Positions 1 through 39,900 of a stretch of 64,000 bases of DNA are shown here, in pieces. Within the stretch, counting starts at the first letter, position 1. Each line of letters begins with the position of its first letter. A program made the position numbers and the translations under genes. This DNA comes from Oryzias latipes (Eukaryota > Chordata > Actinopteri > Beloniformes > Adrianichthyidae): positions 5,363,240 through 5,427,239 of the forward strand of contig NC_019859.2 of NCBI RefSeq assembly GCF_002234675.1, in the 5' to 3' direction. The notes beneath the pieces were generated by a model that worked only from the letters and a program-made list of their open reading frames with translations, had not been told where the DNA came from and did not search any database.

Positions 1-229
1 CCATTTCAGGGTGGATTTTTGCTTTTCAGAATCCTAACTCATAAAAACCAGAAAAATAAATTATGTGTATTTTACCACAAACCAAGTGGAGCACAGAATC
101 AATTTCTGTTATTTTTCTGTTACACTGATGTCACCATGGGTAATTATGGGTTAAAGATCACCTCAGACATTATCTGTCCAGTGTCCATGGGCCTGTGGTT
201 TTAACCTGTGGCGGAACGATTTGTTCCAG

Positions 230-26653
<26,424 letters not shown>

Positions 26654-27419
26654 GCCGACCACAGGGGGTCCGCAGTTTCAACAGGGACCTACCTGCATGT
26701 CCGGATTGGGCAGAAAAAGCTGAGGCGGGGTTACAGCGGAGCCGAGTGAACGCCTCAACGCTCACAAGAACCGGTTTTTACAGTCATTTGGTTAGAGACG
26801 ATAAGCAGAGCTGCATGGGAGGAGTCCACGGTCGCAGAGGATGGAGCGGCACAAACTGCAGGAGCAGACAACGTAGAGTTGAACTGATGTACTTGAATGT
26901 ATCCCTATTTATTTATTTATTTATAAAATGCATTAGTTGCTGCAGTGAGAAAGTGAAGAATGTGAAGGAAATGTACAAGTGTTTACAGATTTTTAGCATC
27001 TTGGCCACGCACACGTGCAAAGTTAATATCCAAACATTTGTACACAGACCTTCTACGTATCTGACTGTGTGACTGTTTCTTTGCGACAGGAGCCCTGCAA
27101 TGTTTAGCTCCTGTCTGAAAGGACTGTTTTGTTGGTTTTTTTCTTTTTCAAATGTCACTGTTTACAAAACCAAAAAGTAGCAAGAGAAGTGATTTGATCA
27201 AAGCCTAAAGCCATTTTCTAAACCCTCTAGAGGAATGCAAACAAATATATGTGCATTATATTTTATGAAGGTTTTATTTAGTTTGGTGCGATTTTGCACA
27301 AACCTGTGGTGCGTTTAGGGGAAACATGCTCATTTTCCACTTGTGGATGAAAGACTGAAGCTGGGAATCCTTGTTTTTTACACAATTACATTAACATAAC
27401 TTCAGAAAAAAACATCTTT

Positions 27420-27425
27420 AATAAA
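27420..27425 (+). terminator. frmpd1: Candidate poly(A) signal for frmpd1
   Basis: AATAAA about 770 nt after the frmpd1 stop codon (26651-26653) is the first canonical hexamer I find. The intervening 3' UTR has a TATTTATTTATTTAT run near 26907, an AU-rich element type. Confidence 0.5.
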
Positions 27426-28165
27426 TAATCTCAAGTCTTTTTGTTTTAAGGGTTAAAATTATAAAGAATTGTCTGTTTGAGTTGTGCATATTAGTCCCGT
27501 ACACAAAGTGCTTTATGACTACTGACCACAATAATCCTACGTCTTTGTGGACATTCGGCCACATATAACTCAGAGCATGATCTCAATATGCAGTCCAGTT
27601 TTTGAACTTCCCAATCCGGCCTGAATGCATCCACCACAGAATCCTGTGCAACACTGGTCAGCACTCATTTGCTTGCAGGTGATGTTTGTGGATAAGCTGC
27701 TATGCTGTAGCGTTCTCACCTGGAATGTTTGCTAGAACGCCTTGAAGAACACCAGAGCTGCATGTGCACTGGAGACGTATTTACCAGAGATGATTTCACC
27801 ACTTCAGTGCTGGGAGCACACTAAACTGCAATCGGCGTTTACAGTTTATGTCCGGATGGATTTTGGTTGCAACAGATTATTATTTATGACGTCTTTTACT
27901 TAAGAAAATAGGACATTTGCGTTTTAACCATGCTCAATTGTCCCCAAGAGGAGGAAGCGGTATCGTTGAAGTCATCTGCTCCTACCAAGCATGCTGGTAT
28001 AAGCCATAGAAGAAACTGTTTCATCAGGGATTTTAGCTGTGAATGACTGAATGATGATGTCCGCTCATTCTTTCTTATGCTCAACTCCCACCATTAAAAC
28101 GATATTATGATCATTTTGTGAGTCTTTCTCCTGTTATTTAGCCGTTTTTTCGTTGTTTTTTTTGG

Positions 28166-28330
28166 TTTAAAGTCCCACTCCAATCAGCTTTTGATCTTTG
28201 TTCAAAGCCAGTCGTCTTCTGATTACGATGATGCCAATTTTAGCCAAAAATTAAAAAACCTGTTGTTTTCTAGAACATAGCTTCTGCAGAAATTCACTTC
28301 TGAGTTGTGTGCAGAGCAAAAGATTTATAG
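28166..28330 (-). mobile_element. Fragment of the GACCCACTCC MITE family
   Basis: Starts with TTTAAAGTCCCACTCCAATC, the reverse complement of the family's right end, followed by AAATTCACTTCTGAGTTGTG, matching the family's internal right part. It is truncated. Confidence 0.55.
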
Positions 28331-29714
28331 CTTATCTCTGTAAGAACAAACATCCCCAGTATTGAAATCCTATTGGTTCATTCCCTATCCAACAGCTCAG
28401 GGCCACAAGAATGAAACTATCAGGAGGTCATCCCACAGGACCTGGAATGCTGCTTTGTTGCTAAATTTGCTTGACAAACTTAGTTTTTACTCAGCAGGGT
28501 AAGTTTAAACTTTCACACTTTCCTTTTGAGAGAAGACTAATCAGGAAAGAGCGGTTGAAAAAACAATTTAGTTACAGTAGCTGCTTCTTTATTGCCTTCA
28601 AATGTGCACTTATCTGAAGGAATTAGAAGAAAAGGTAAATCAAACTAGCATTTATTTACGAGTCAACCCAGACTCTTGTTTTCTGGCACAACAAAGCTTG
28701 TTTCTTTAAATATGATCAGATCAAACAGTAAAAACAAAAAAAGAATGAAAAACAAGATCATAATGACCTTGCTTTTCTTTTGCAAAGCAAAAAAAAAAAC
28801 TTTCTGCACAGGATCTAAACAAATATTACTTTACTTCAAATTATACTCAGAAAAATTAGCCTATTTACAGAAATTAAAGACAAAAATATGAAATATTTGT
28901 GTTGTTTGCTCTAAAAATTCGGCATCTTTTTAGTTTGTTGACTCGCGTCAATCAACCTTTCAAAACATGAAATCACAGTAATTTATGTATTATGTATTTA
29001 TATTTCTACAAAGAAACAAAAAAAAAGACATCTATCTTGGGATGAAAGGCCGTGTCACTCAGCCACTACATACATTTTCCACGTATAAAATGTCGGTATT
29101 TTATGATTTTATGTAGTTAATTCGCAGTTATTATGTAATTTTTATGCAACTACGGGTGATTTTTGCAAGATTCACATGTAAATTTGTGGCTTTCCACGAC
29201 CGTTCCACGGATGACAGACTTTCCATGCGTGTATTGATGTATGACTTTTATATTGCATATACAGCACACATATCACGTTCAAATTACGTAATTGACACCT
29301 GAATCACTAATTAATTGCACATAAACAGCACAATAATAACAGTGTTTATGTTCTACATTGATTTACGTGTTCTTGGCGTGTTTATTCGTACTTCTTCCCA
29401 GGTTCTAACTTGGTTTATTCGTGATAGATCTGTGTGAAATTTCACATAATGACCACAACTTTTCTCACTTATTCACGTCTGACCAATAAGGTTAGCGCAC
29501 CGCGGTACGAATGTGCCACAAAAGCGAGCCAATCACAGACGTGGTCAGAAATTCTTTCAATTGTGCACAAACCTGATCCAGTCTACGAGCTCAAAGGGCT
29601 TTTTTCTGTTTCAAGTGCAAAATAACTTTTTAAAGAAACACAGGATTTATAAAGTTTTACATTCAAAACAGTGAGTGTTTCACAATAATGCCACAAAAAT
29701 CGCTCCATGGTCCT

Positions 29715-30105
29715 CCGCTAGGTTATACCCTCAACCTAACATTACAGGCGCAACAAAAATGGCGAGCAATATCAGGGCTATCCAGTCGTTTTTAGCCAGA
29801 TATCAGCTCAGATGAGGGAAAACAAAGACGTACATGGATGTACTCGTCTATCAACGGATGCATCAGAATGGAGCGGAGCAGGGAGCTTGTGACCTGCCGA
29901 TTGTACCACCTGCATCACTGCTACAGGCTTTTTTCTCTAAATGGCATTATTTCATCTGCTCCTGATTCACAACGATCTGAAAGAAGAAATATTCGGAAAG
30001 GCAACTTTAAGCTTTTTTTTTTCTTCATCTGTCCTCCATCATAAGAAAAATGCCACAAGATCAAGTTAAAAACTCACTTTTAATTGGATTGGTTTTTAAG
30101 TCTCT
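29715..30105 (-). mobile_element. Truncated GACCCACTCC-family MITE
   Basis: Minus-oriented copy with GATGCATCAGAATGGAGCGG, GAGCAGGGAGCTTGTG, ATCTGCTCCTGATTCACAA and GTCCTCCATCATAAGAAAAA, all reverse complements of family marks. It ends near AATTGGATTGGTTTTTAAG, a degraded terminal repeat. Confidence 0.6.
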
Positions 30106-30403
30106 CTTAAATAAAATTATCAACTTAAATCGAAAATGTTCTTGTTTCGTGTCATTCAACAACGTTTTCTTTTTCTGTGGAAGTTGCAGTTGCATGCAGT
30201 TTATATGAGAGGAACCAGAAATGTGATGGAAAGATGCTTTTTCAGCTCCAAAACCAGAAAGTTTCCAGACCAACAAATGTACTGTCGCTTTTTTTGGAAG
30301 AACATGAAATTCGCTTGGTTGGAGTCTGTTGCATAAGAGTTTCAGACAGTCATTAATTAACTAAGATGCTGACTCACGAGCTCCAAATGCTGAGGTTCTA
30401 ATA

Positions 30404-30611
30404 AGCTTCACACTGAAATCACCCTCAAGTAATCCGCCTGGGGGATGATCTGACCACCATCCTTTTATTTCTCAGATTAGTTAAATTCAAGATGCGTGTC
30501 GTAGTTGAGCTTCACACTGAAATCACCCTCAAGTAATCCGCCTGGGGGATGATCTGACCACCATCCTTTTATTTCTCAGATTAGTTAAATTCAAGATGCG
30601 TGTCGTAGTTG
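30404..30611. repeat. Perfect 104-bp tandem duplication
   Basis: Positions 30404-30507 and 30508-30611 are identical base for base, starting AGCTTCACACTGAAATCACC and ending GTCGTAGTTG. No divergence is seen, so the event is recent or is a library/assembly artefact. Confidence 0.95.
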
Positions 30612-31674
30612 ATCGGCAGAGGCGATGCACATCACATGATTTTTCTATTTCAAGTCTGAAAACCCAGAAGTGTTACGTAAGTTACTTGGAAATGATTTAT
30701 AAGACATTTACTCACCGAAGAACTGAACATTTGTTGATGTTTCACCTTCAGAATGATTTACAGTTGATGTTCACAAATGATGGGCGGCTATGATCACACA
30801 CTGTGTAAGCCGCTCTGACAAAAGCTTGATGACACTGACATTGAAGCTCACAACACTACAAAAAAGCTATTAAAAAAATTTGCAAACATTTTGGGTAAAG
30901 TAAGAAAAGAAAAAAACGTCCCTGCTACTTTATTATGTTCCAAGAAATCCAATAGACTTGACATGACTGGACTGGACTTTCCAGGACCGGACAGCCCGTT
31001 TTCATTATCACATTTTTGTGCACACTTGACTGGATAAGGCTTCACAGGAGATCAAAAACATTTGAAAACCCAATACCTGCAGTTTTTTTTTCACTAATTC
31101 AGAGGGGGCACTGATGGAAGCAGATGATTGGGTTGGCGATGTTGTGCACCAAACCCTTCAACAAAAAATCAATATTGAGACCTGCGTCACGATGTTAAAC
31201 ATTGCTGACAAATCCTGGTCCCACTCTGTATCTCAAACCTGCAGAAAGCTGGATGGTCTCCAGCAGCGCCGAGGAGGAAGACATCATCCGCATGTCCATT
31301 AGCACTAAGACGGAGGGAGAGGCTTTGTAAGAAGAATAGCTGGTCCTGTGACCTGACACGACACTTTTAATCTTGACCATTCATAGCTGGAGTCATCGCC
31401 AGAAATGTACTGATCTGTCTGTTAAAATGAGATTTTAAAAGATAATCCTCATGAGAACTTGCATGCAACCCCTGGCATCATGGACGAGCACATGTTTGAT
31501 ACTCATGTTGAGGTTTTTTTTGCATTTTGGCAAAGTCCAAATCTCCAAGTAGTGGCACCTAGGGGGCTTATCTGACTGGGATCAGAAAAAATAACCTTTT
31601 TTTGTACTCTAATTAACATTTTGCACTACTATTTTTTTTCTTGGGAGATTATTCCAAGAGACTTGGGTACATCT

Positions 31675-31830
31675 GGCTGTGTCCGAATTCCTTCCCTTCT
31701 CCCTAACAACTAAAAAAACTATATCGTGCGGGACAATCCAGAGCCATGGACTGTAAAAGCCCTACAAAATGGTGAATGCATTACATAGTGCGTTCACCAT
31801 TCAAACACAACCATAGTCATGGTCAGGAAT
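31675..31830. mobile_element. Fragment related to the GTCTGTCC MITE
   Basis: GCTGTGTCCGAATTCCTTCC at the left and internal ATCGTGCGGGACAATCCAGA parallel the 7778-7959 element (GCGGGACCATCCAGTGC). The right end is not resolved. Confidence 0.4.
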
Positions 31831-32161
31831 GAAAAAAAAAAAAATCTGAATAGAAAAAGGCGGGTCAACCTGTCTCCTACAGCAGAGTTCTGTCAAGATC
31901 AGCTCATCTTCAGCTTAGAAAACCTTAGGTCAAAAAGACACTGAAGAACTCTCTTCCAAGCTGTCGCTTTGAACATAGAGCTGTTGAATCAATCAATAAT
32001 TTCACCTTATAGTGTTGCCGTCTAGAGAAACTTCAGAAGTGACAAGGATCAAAGTCATTGACATTTTTTCTTTTTCATTTCTTTAGACTGAACTGCGGAG
32101 AAAACTTTAAACATAGAACATTCAGGCCAAAAATGGCGAAGCAAAAACGCCTCCAATCGGA

Positions 32162-32440
32162 CTTAAAGATCCATTCCCATGAAAATTGTGTTTTTAAAAT
32201 AGTTATGGTGGCATTTTTTCTAATTGTGGGAGACTTAGAAAAACAAAATCAAGCTAAAATTGCATTTCAGAGTATTGCTTTAATCAAATTGTTGTCAATC
32301 AGGAGCAGACCTAAAAATACCATTTGAAAAAGCAGCATACCGGATTTGTGACGTAGAAAATACACAGGCCAGGCCACAAGCTCCGTGCTCCACTCCATTC
32401 TCATGCATCCACCTGCAGACAAAGATTCAAGATTCATTAC
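32162..32440 (+). mobile_element. Truncated GACCCACTCC-family MITE
   Basis: Begins CTTAAAGATCCATTCCCATG and carries the family marks AAAATTGCATTTCAGAGTAT, AATCAGGAGCAGAC, CCACAAGCTCCGTGCTCCAC and GATGCATCCACCTGCAGACA. The right half is missing. Confidence 0.65.
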
Positions 32441-33730
32441 ATAGTGTTTTAAATATTATTTTCCAAAATGCATTTCTGTGTATTTCTGTTTTAAAAATTA
32501 TGACTAATCTAAGAATGAAATTACTTTTTGAAGAGCTTTTCTCCTTTAATTAAAAAAAGAAAAAGATTGAATATAATCTATTGTCCTCACGTTAATTACT
32601 TTTGTGTGTTATTATACTCACTCCAATATCTAAGGCATGTAATTACATGTATGCAAAAAAAAGGCGACAAAAAACCGTTCAGATCATATTAATCGTTCAG
32701 ATTAACATGACTGATTAAGATGCAGCCAATTATATTCCAGATATCCCCCCCCCCCATTTTCTGGTCTTATATTTGGTTTGTTAGTTTATCCTAGAATCCC
32801 TTATGTTGATACTCACACATCTATGCAATGCAGGGAGTTTTATTTAGGCAATTTCTGAACTAAACACTCATAATTTAATGCTAAAAACACATTTGGTCAG
32901 TGGCCTAAATCCTTTTATTCTTTTAAATGTTTACTATAAAAAATATTTTTTGTAGACATGCCGTAATTTAAAAGTTATTTCTATTCTAAACTATGCATGT
33001 TTATTTATACCAAAATATTTAAGCTTAGTTACGTCATTGCATTATTCATTTACTGTACAGAAGTTCTTGAGTTGACCTTTGCACACTGGAGTCCTCATGT
33101 TGCATTATGCAACATTCTGCCTATATTTAATTTTCTTGTCTTTTTTTGTCTAAAACACACTCAGGCTGATGTCCTTATTCTGTAACTTCAAATCAAATAT
33201 TTTAAGATTTCTCCCTATTTATAGCAAAAACTCAACACTGCACGCAGGGTTTCCCTTTAGCATTGCATTCGCCTCTCAAACATTGGAAAGTATGTAAACT
33301 CAACATGAACTTTGGAGAAAAAGTGATTAAATAAAAAGTTTCTTCAGTCAAGATTTAAGTTTAGTCTGATATGCACAAACAAAACCTGTATTGCAGAGGA
33401 TATTCTTCTTAAACCACTCATCACACTCTACCTGTACAGTAAAGTAGTTTCCAGGCATGTTCATGTCTTTATATTTAGGGTGAATGTTGATTCTGCATCA
33501 ATTAAGATGTTTTTCCTGTTTATGTTTTATTTCCTTATTTGGAACAAATTATTTAATTTGACCTAAACCGGAAGTCTGTATGAAAGTATACGTTTTATTA
33601 AGCTAAGTGGTTGTACTATCCGTCTTTTTAAACCAAAACAGCGATGTACTCAAGCTAAAACGCAGGAACAGGTGTCATAACACATCCAAATGAGCAGAAA
33701 GCGTGAACTTGAACGCAGCATGAGCTTCAC

Positions 33731-33800
33731 CCAATAGTAGCGACACCCCGAAAAAACAGCGGAAGCTGATTGGCTCCCAGGATTCTGTCTCCGCCCCCAC
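33731..33800 (+). promoter_or_regulatory. slc47a1: Proximal promoter elements of slc47a1
   Basis: A CCAAT box at 33731-33735, an inverted CCAAT (ATTGG) at 33769-33773 and a CCGCCCCC GC-box at 33791-33798 lie 105-175 bp before the slc47a1 start codon. There is no TATA box at an obvious distance. The role is inferred from motif match and position only. Confidence 0.4.
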
Positions 33801-33851
33801 CATGTGCCCACTGTCCGGCTCCTAAAACTTAAACATCTAACATTTCCCCGG

Positions 33852-33869
33852 CTCTCTCTCTCTCTCTCT
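33852..33869 (+). repeat. (CT)9 tract in slc47a1 5' UTR/promoter
   Basis: An 18-bp CT dinucleotide run about 35 bp before the start codon at 33905. Confidence 0.9.
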
Positions 33870-33904
33870 GGTCCTGTCCGCAACAGAAGAGGGCCGCTTC
33901 AGTC

Positions 33905-36900
33905 ATGGAAGGTTCTGGTAAAACCCATCCCGAAGGGCCGGTAGTGGACCTGAAGTCCACCGAAGCGGGTTCTGGCGGCCAGGACTCCGGGAAAAGTGGG
34001 GGCTCCTGCCTGGACAGAATGCGGGGCTTCATTCCAGAGGAGTACCGCAATGAGCTGAAACATTTGTTCCGACTAGCGGGACCTGTGGTGAGAGAGCTCC
34101 TCATTTATAACTGTCTGTTTTTCTGTTATTGAGTTTTTTTTATTTAAAAGTCACTTTTGTATGCATTTAAAAAAAAATAATGAAACATTTTGTGTCAGAT
34201 GAGGGAAATCCGACATTTTTTGTGACCATAACTTGCAGCAAAAACATGCAAAATGACAAAACTATAGACATCTTTAGAAAATCTGTCTGTGTGTTAAAGA
34301 ACAGACCATAAATTAGTTTGACTTGACTGAGATTTTGAATACAGAAATGCAAAAATAGAATTTTGTAAAGAAGAAAATACCCGCAGTGGATAAGGAAAGC
34401 GTTTTTGATTTATTTATGGATGGGTGAAAAACAAAAATTATAAAACTTTTTCATTTCCAGTCAATAAAGCTGCTATAACAGAAACGATCAAACGTGATAT
34501 CAGACTAATGTCAATTAAAACTTGTATTTATTGGTGAAAATGTTCATTTTATTGCACTGTAAAAGACCCTATAGCTACAGACACGTGACGCACATGTGAC
34601 ATGTTAGCCCACGGTGTTCACACTGGACAAGCAGGGAGGGGCTCCTCCTGTTTTATTTTTATTTGCTGTTCATCTATAGCTGGAACAAGCTTGCTGTGAA
34701 AAGTTGAAGCGGTGCAAATCTTGCTCCAGGCTTTTTCTTTCGCAGTTCTATTACGACGGAGTTATAGGGCAAAGAAAAGAAAGTCATAACTGTTAAATTA
34801 CGAAAAAAATATCGTAAATTTTTTTACGTTTTTTTCTCATAAATTTACGAGATAAAAAGTCAAAGATTAACGAGGGAAAAACACCGAAGCTTTCTGTTTA
34901 TCGGACCCTAGCTTGAAGATGAAATATGTGGAGCCTTTTGTGAAGCTTTATATCTGGATAGGTTTAAAAAACAAAGAGATTCTGAACCTTTGGGCGACTC
35001 TAAATCAGATTATTTTCAGTGGAGCCAGCTTTCCGAAGTTCGGTGTCAGCAAAGCGGAGTTTCATATGTGAAATAAGGAGCTCAGAGACACGTTTGGGTG
35101 TAGAGGACCGCTGCAGCCTTTATTTTCCTTTTCATTCACATAACATGAAACAATCAAGAGGAATGAAATATTCTAGTAAATTTACAAGTTTTTTGTCTCG
35201 TAAATCTACGACTTAAAATCTCATAATTTTACCTTTTTTTTCTTCTGGTGGCCCTAAAATTGTGTCGTACCGATGTAAAGACTTGGTGACGTAGAATTCA
35301 GTCAGCAGCACAGACCACAATTAGACATTTCTCTTTCATGACATGTTTTTTTAAACAGTTGGCACTACCAGGAATTAAAAATGAGTCCCTGATTGGTCAA
35401 AGTTTGACCAGTAGGATAAAGTTGTTTCCACCCGTTTGTCCTTCCCCTATAAACCTTTCTGCTGTGTTTTGCAGCAAAGCCCTTCCCTCCAGATTTCTTA
35501 ATTGGAGTTCATGTCGGCCAAAGTGAAGGTTGTGGTTGTACCTGCGGCTCCAAATGTGAATGAATGATAGAGTGAATGTCAACAAAGTGTCTGTATAGAA
35601 GATCTCTGGTCCTCTGTAGTCTGTAGAAGTGATACTTAACCCGTTACCTCTGTACAACGGAGTATTGGGGCTACACAAAAATAAAAGCAATTCAAATCAG
35701 GGAATAAAGATGTAAATTGTGAGTCAAAATCATGTTATTTCAAAAATTGTCATATAAGCCTCCATCTACATTACGTGCGGACTAAATCCACCAATGCAGC
35801 TATTTTTGATGATGCTATAAGGCTTTAGTTTATTTTTAGTTTAGTTTATTAATGCAATGATTCGTTTGGACGTCTGCTACTAGACTGCTGACGGCGTGAA
35901 AGGCTGGAAATCCACTCCTTGGGGGTCAGCAAGTGTCCTGCAAATTCTTTTGAATGTCCTTAAACTTATAATAAAACACTGTTGACTCACTAAAAGACTC
36001 ATTATTTCCTTTATTTTTGCAAAACCAAAGCTGAAGTCACTGCCTACAATGGGCTCCATGTCTCTCATACTCAAAACATGATATCGTTGTTTTCTTTTGT
36101 TGTTTATCTTTTTCTTAGTGAACAGTTTGCCTTATAAATGTATGACTTGTTTCTCGTAAATTCTCAACCTATAACTTGTAAAATTATAACTTTTTAATCG
36201 TAAAATATTGTCTCTTTTACTCATAAATCTACAAGTTTATTCAACTTTTTCCTCTTAATTTTACTACTTTATTCTCATAAAATGTAAGTTTTTTTTAAAA
36301 CCTTTATTGTGGTCCTAACGCTCCGACGTACCTCTGATCTGCTCTGGATCTTTTTCTTTTTTCGCCAGGTCATTTCCCAGCTCATGGTCTTCATGATCAG
36401 TTTTGTCAGCATGGTGTTTTGCGGTCACCTGGGAAAAACGGAACTCGCTGGCGTGTCTCTGTCCATTGCGGTGAGGAGATCTGTCTGTACTTTGAACGCA
36501 GCGCCGCTGCTTCCCAGTTCTTGATGCACGTCTTTGTTTCATCTGCAGATCATCAACGTCACAGGTATTTCCATTGGCACCGGCCTGTCGTTAACCTGCG
36601 ATACCCTCATATCACAGGTATTCCTCTGAGGCGAGCTGCTGCTGCGTTCCCAGCTCATCCTGGGCTCTCCTTCCAAAACAAGCTTCTTTAGCTTTTGGAT
36701 CAGGTTCGTTTTCCTTGGTCAGCTGTGATCCTGCTCTCTTTGTTTCATGGAGACGTTTGGGAGCGGAAACCTGAAGCGGGTCGGCGTGATTCTTCAGAGA
36801 GGGGTTCTGATTCTGCTGCTCGCCTGTTTCCCCTGCTGGGCGGTCCTCATCAACACCGAGCCTCTGCTACTCGCCTTCAAGCAAAACCCAGAGGTGTCCA

Positions 36901-39900
36901 GGTCAGAAGTCTGCTCTAATCACATAAGATCAAGCAAAAATGGTGCCATTTGGGTTCAACAGAGGATATTCAGAACCACAGAACAGAGAGAATAATGTGC
37001 AAAAATCACAATAAATGTAAATGAAAAAGTGGGAGGAAAAAGAGAAATTCACACATTTACAGCAAATTTCCCAACTATAAGACAATATAAAGTGAATAAT
37101 ATGTCAAACTGTAATAAATAACTATTGATAAAGGACATCGAATTATATATATATTAGTACAATCTATGCTAAAAAAAAAGTAGCAAGCTAACAACCAAAT
37201 TGGCTTCATTATTAAACACACCAACTTAATCCAGGAATCATACATCCCCTCGATGTCGTAGAGTCGCAACATGTCAGCTGTTTTTGCACCTGTTTATAGT
37301 AAAAACTACATTTGATGACCATGGTAATGTTTCCATTCATTTAGAAAGCAGCAGAAGGCTTTGATTTAAATATTTTTTGAATATTTAGACTGAAACTCGT
37401 GAAGTTGTTTCAAACAAGTGAAATCAAACTGTGCTGTGAGGTTTTTTTTGTTGCTAAAACCTAACTAATAACTCAATGTAGTGTCAGCCTTCTATAGATA
37501 AGTTAGCTATATTGTGAGTATCTAACAATACAATTAGTGTATTGCTACGCTTTCTTATTTAAAATCTTTTAAGACCCACTCCGATGAAAATCGCGTATTT
37601 GTGGTTTTTAACATGTGACATTTTTCTGGAAGAAAGTTAGGTTTAAAATTGCATTTCTGAGTGTTTCTTTATTAAAACTGTGAATCAGGAGCAGACAAAA
37701 AAAGATCATATTTGTGATGTAACAAATACGCTGGGCGGGGCCACGAGCTCCCTGCTCTGCTCCATTCCAATGCATCCACTTGTAGACAAATAGATCCGTG
37801 TACGTCTTTGTTTTCCTCGTCTGAGATGGCATCTGGCTGAATACTGTACAGCTGGATGGCTCCGATGTTGCTCGACGTTTTTGTTGCACAGCTAATGTTA
37901 CGTTGGGGGTGCGAGGGGCTGTAAGCTAGCGGGAGAACACGTAAACAGAGAACTCTCAGTTCCCCCCTGCATCTCAGAGGTGAATTTCTAACAGACTACT
38001 GCCGCTTTCACAGTCGCTCAAAAGATGATTGGAGCGGGTCTTTAAAGTAGACTGTCATCGTTTTTCTGTTTTTTCAGGAAAAATCTGCATTTTTAGACAT
38101 TTTTTATTTATTTAGAAAAGACAAAATACTGAAAAGAACAGACTGTTTATCTCACTGTGCTGTTGCTTTTGCCTGACTCTTTCTTGTGTTTGTTTTCTCG
38201 GATGAAGACTCTCCCAGCTGTATGTGAACATCTTCATGCCGTCCCTTCCTGTGAGTTCAAATACTCAACTTGTTAACCCTTGTGCTATCCTAGGCACTTT
38301 AAAGTTGGGAGTTGGGTCATCTAGACCCACTAGACAGTGCTCTGAACCTTTTTTCTTCAATGATTTGTGATCTTCACTGGTGTCCATTGATTACATGAAA
38401 TCTTTCCACCTTTATCCACCTTTGTCATGGTAGGGAGAACACGTCAATGTAAGGGGGGGGGGGGGGGGGTCATCTAAGATAGCACAAGGGTTAAACTGCA
38501 TCAAGTTGCAATTATTACAGACAAAAATCATACAATTAAAGGATGCCTGGCAAGATTTTTGCAGTTTCAGTGTCAATGTTTGCTGTTAGAAATCTACAAC
38601 AAAGCTGCTCCTACAGGCTAAAATCAGAACCATGGTTGTTTTTCTCCACATTTAAAACCCCCTGATGTCAGGGGTCACAGCAGCACACGGCAGGGTTGCT
38701 TTTATCAGCTTTCATTGTGGGAAATGTGTAACTGCACCACTTCCAATCAAAATAAATCCACCTTTATTTATGCTGAACTTTAAAAACAACACAGTTGTCC
38801 AAAGATCTGTACCTACATGTAGATTAGGAGTTAGAATAGGAAAGACAACTAACAATGAATTGAAACAAAACCTCAAACACAAACATCTCAGTTAAAAGCC
38901 AAAAAGAACCGGCTTGCCTCTTGTTTGGGTAAAAGGCACATTAACCTTGAGATTTCCTTCTGGTTATTGAGCATCTCCGGAAGTTACAGACCGGCAGGCC
39001 TCAAAGAAAGGTATAAGGACAAGGAGGTCAGACAGATACCATGGAGCAAGACTTTGGAGTTATTTTAAATAAACAAAGAAATCTTACAAATAAATTGGAG
39101 AAAGAGGAATGAGGATGGAACTGGTGTAGTTAACACAGCAGCTGCATTTTGGACTAACTGCACTCAAACAAGTGACTTCTGTGACTGCAGAAGTCAACAA
39201 AAGACCTAAACTATTTATGTATTGATCTCTTTAGAGCTAATGCTGGATATACTTACAGTAAATCTTATTGGTCTGCAAATTCTGCCCACTTAACCAATAT
39301 ACTTGTGTTAAAATGTTCTCTTCTGACGCCCCCCTGACCCTTTTGCATAATTTTGTTTCAGGCGTCTTTCATGTACCAGCTGCAGAGCAGATACCTCCAG
39401 AACCAGGTGACATAGATTTACGGACATCACTGAAGTTAAAGGGTTCCATAAAGAACGTTTTCACTAACCTCAGCTTTCTAAATTGTTTCCAGGGGATCAT
39501 ATGGCCTCAAGTCATAACTGGAGCCATTGGAAACATCTTCAATGCAATAATTAACTATGTCCTACTCTACCCTCTTGATCTGGGAGTTGCGTGAGTTGAA
39601 ATTGTTGCTTCAGTACCTGTTTTTGGTTCTTGCTCATGTAGTGCCAAATTTGATTTCTGAAATCTTTTCCCCTTCAAGTGGTTCTGCAGCAGCCAACGCC
39701 ATCTCTCAATTCCTGCTGGCCGTGCTTTTGTTTGTTTACATCTGCCTGAAGGGTCTGCATAAAGCCACGTGGGATGGTCAGTCAGAGTCCAGCAATCAAT
39801 CTCACCTTTCATTATGTGTTAATCGGCTCTGTGGCGTGGAATGGATCCATAGATGAAACATAAACCTGTCCTTTCCACTAATGAGATGGCAAACCTACAC

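Larger units (their letters stand above)
27440..33720. other. Intergenic region between frmpd1 and slc47a1
   Basis: I see no supported gene here. The open frames are short and lack homology or splice context. The region holds the MITE fragments, the 104-bp tandem duplication and the other repeats listed separately. The stretch at about 29040-29640 has many TACG/CGTA words but no structure I can name. The 32445-33720 part shows nothing recognisable. Confidence 0.6.

Noticed and set aside
30596-30793. CRISPR-like or satellite array from the 104-bp repeat
   Set aside because: Only two adjacent copies with no spacers; a simple tandem duplication in a eukaryotic genome.
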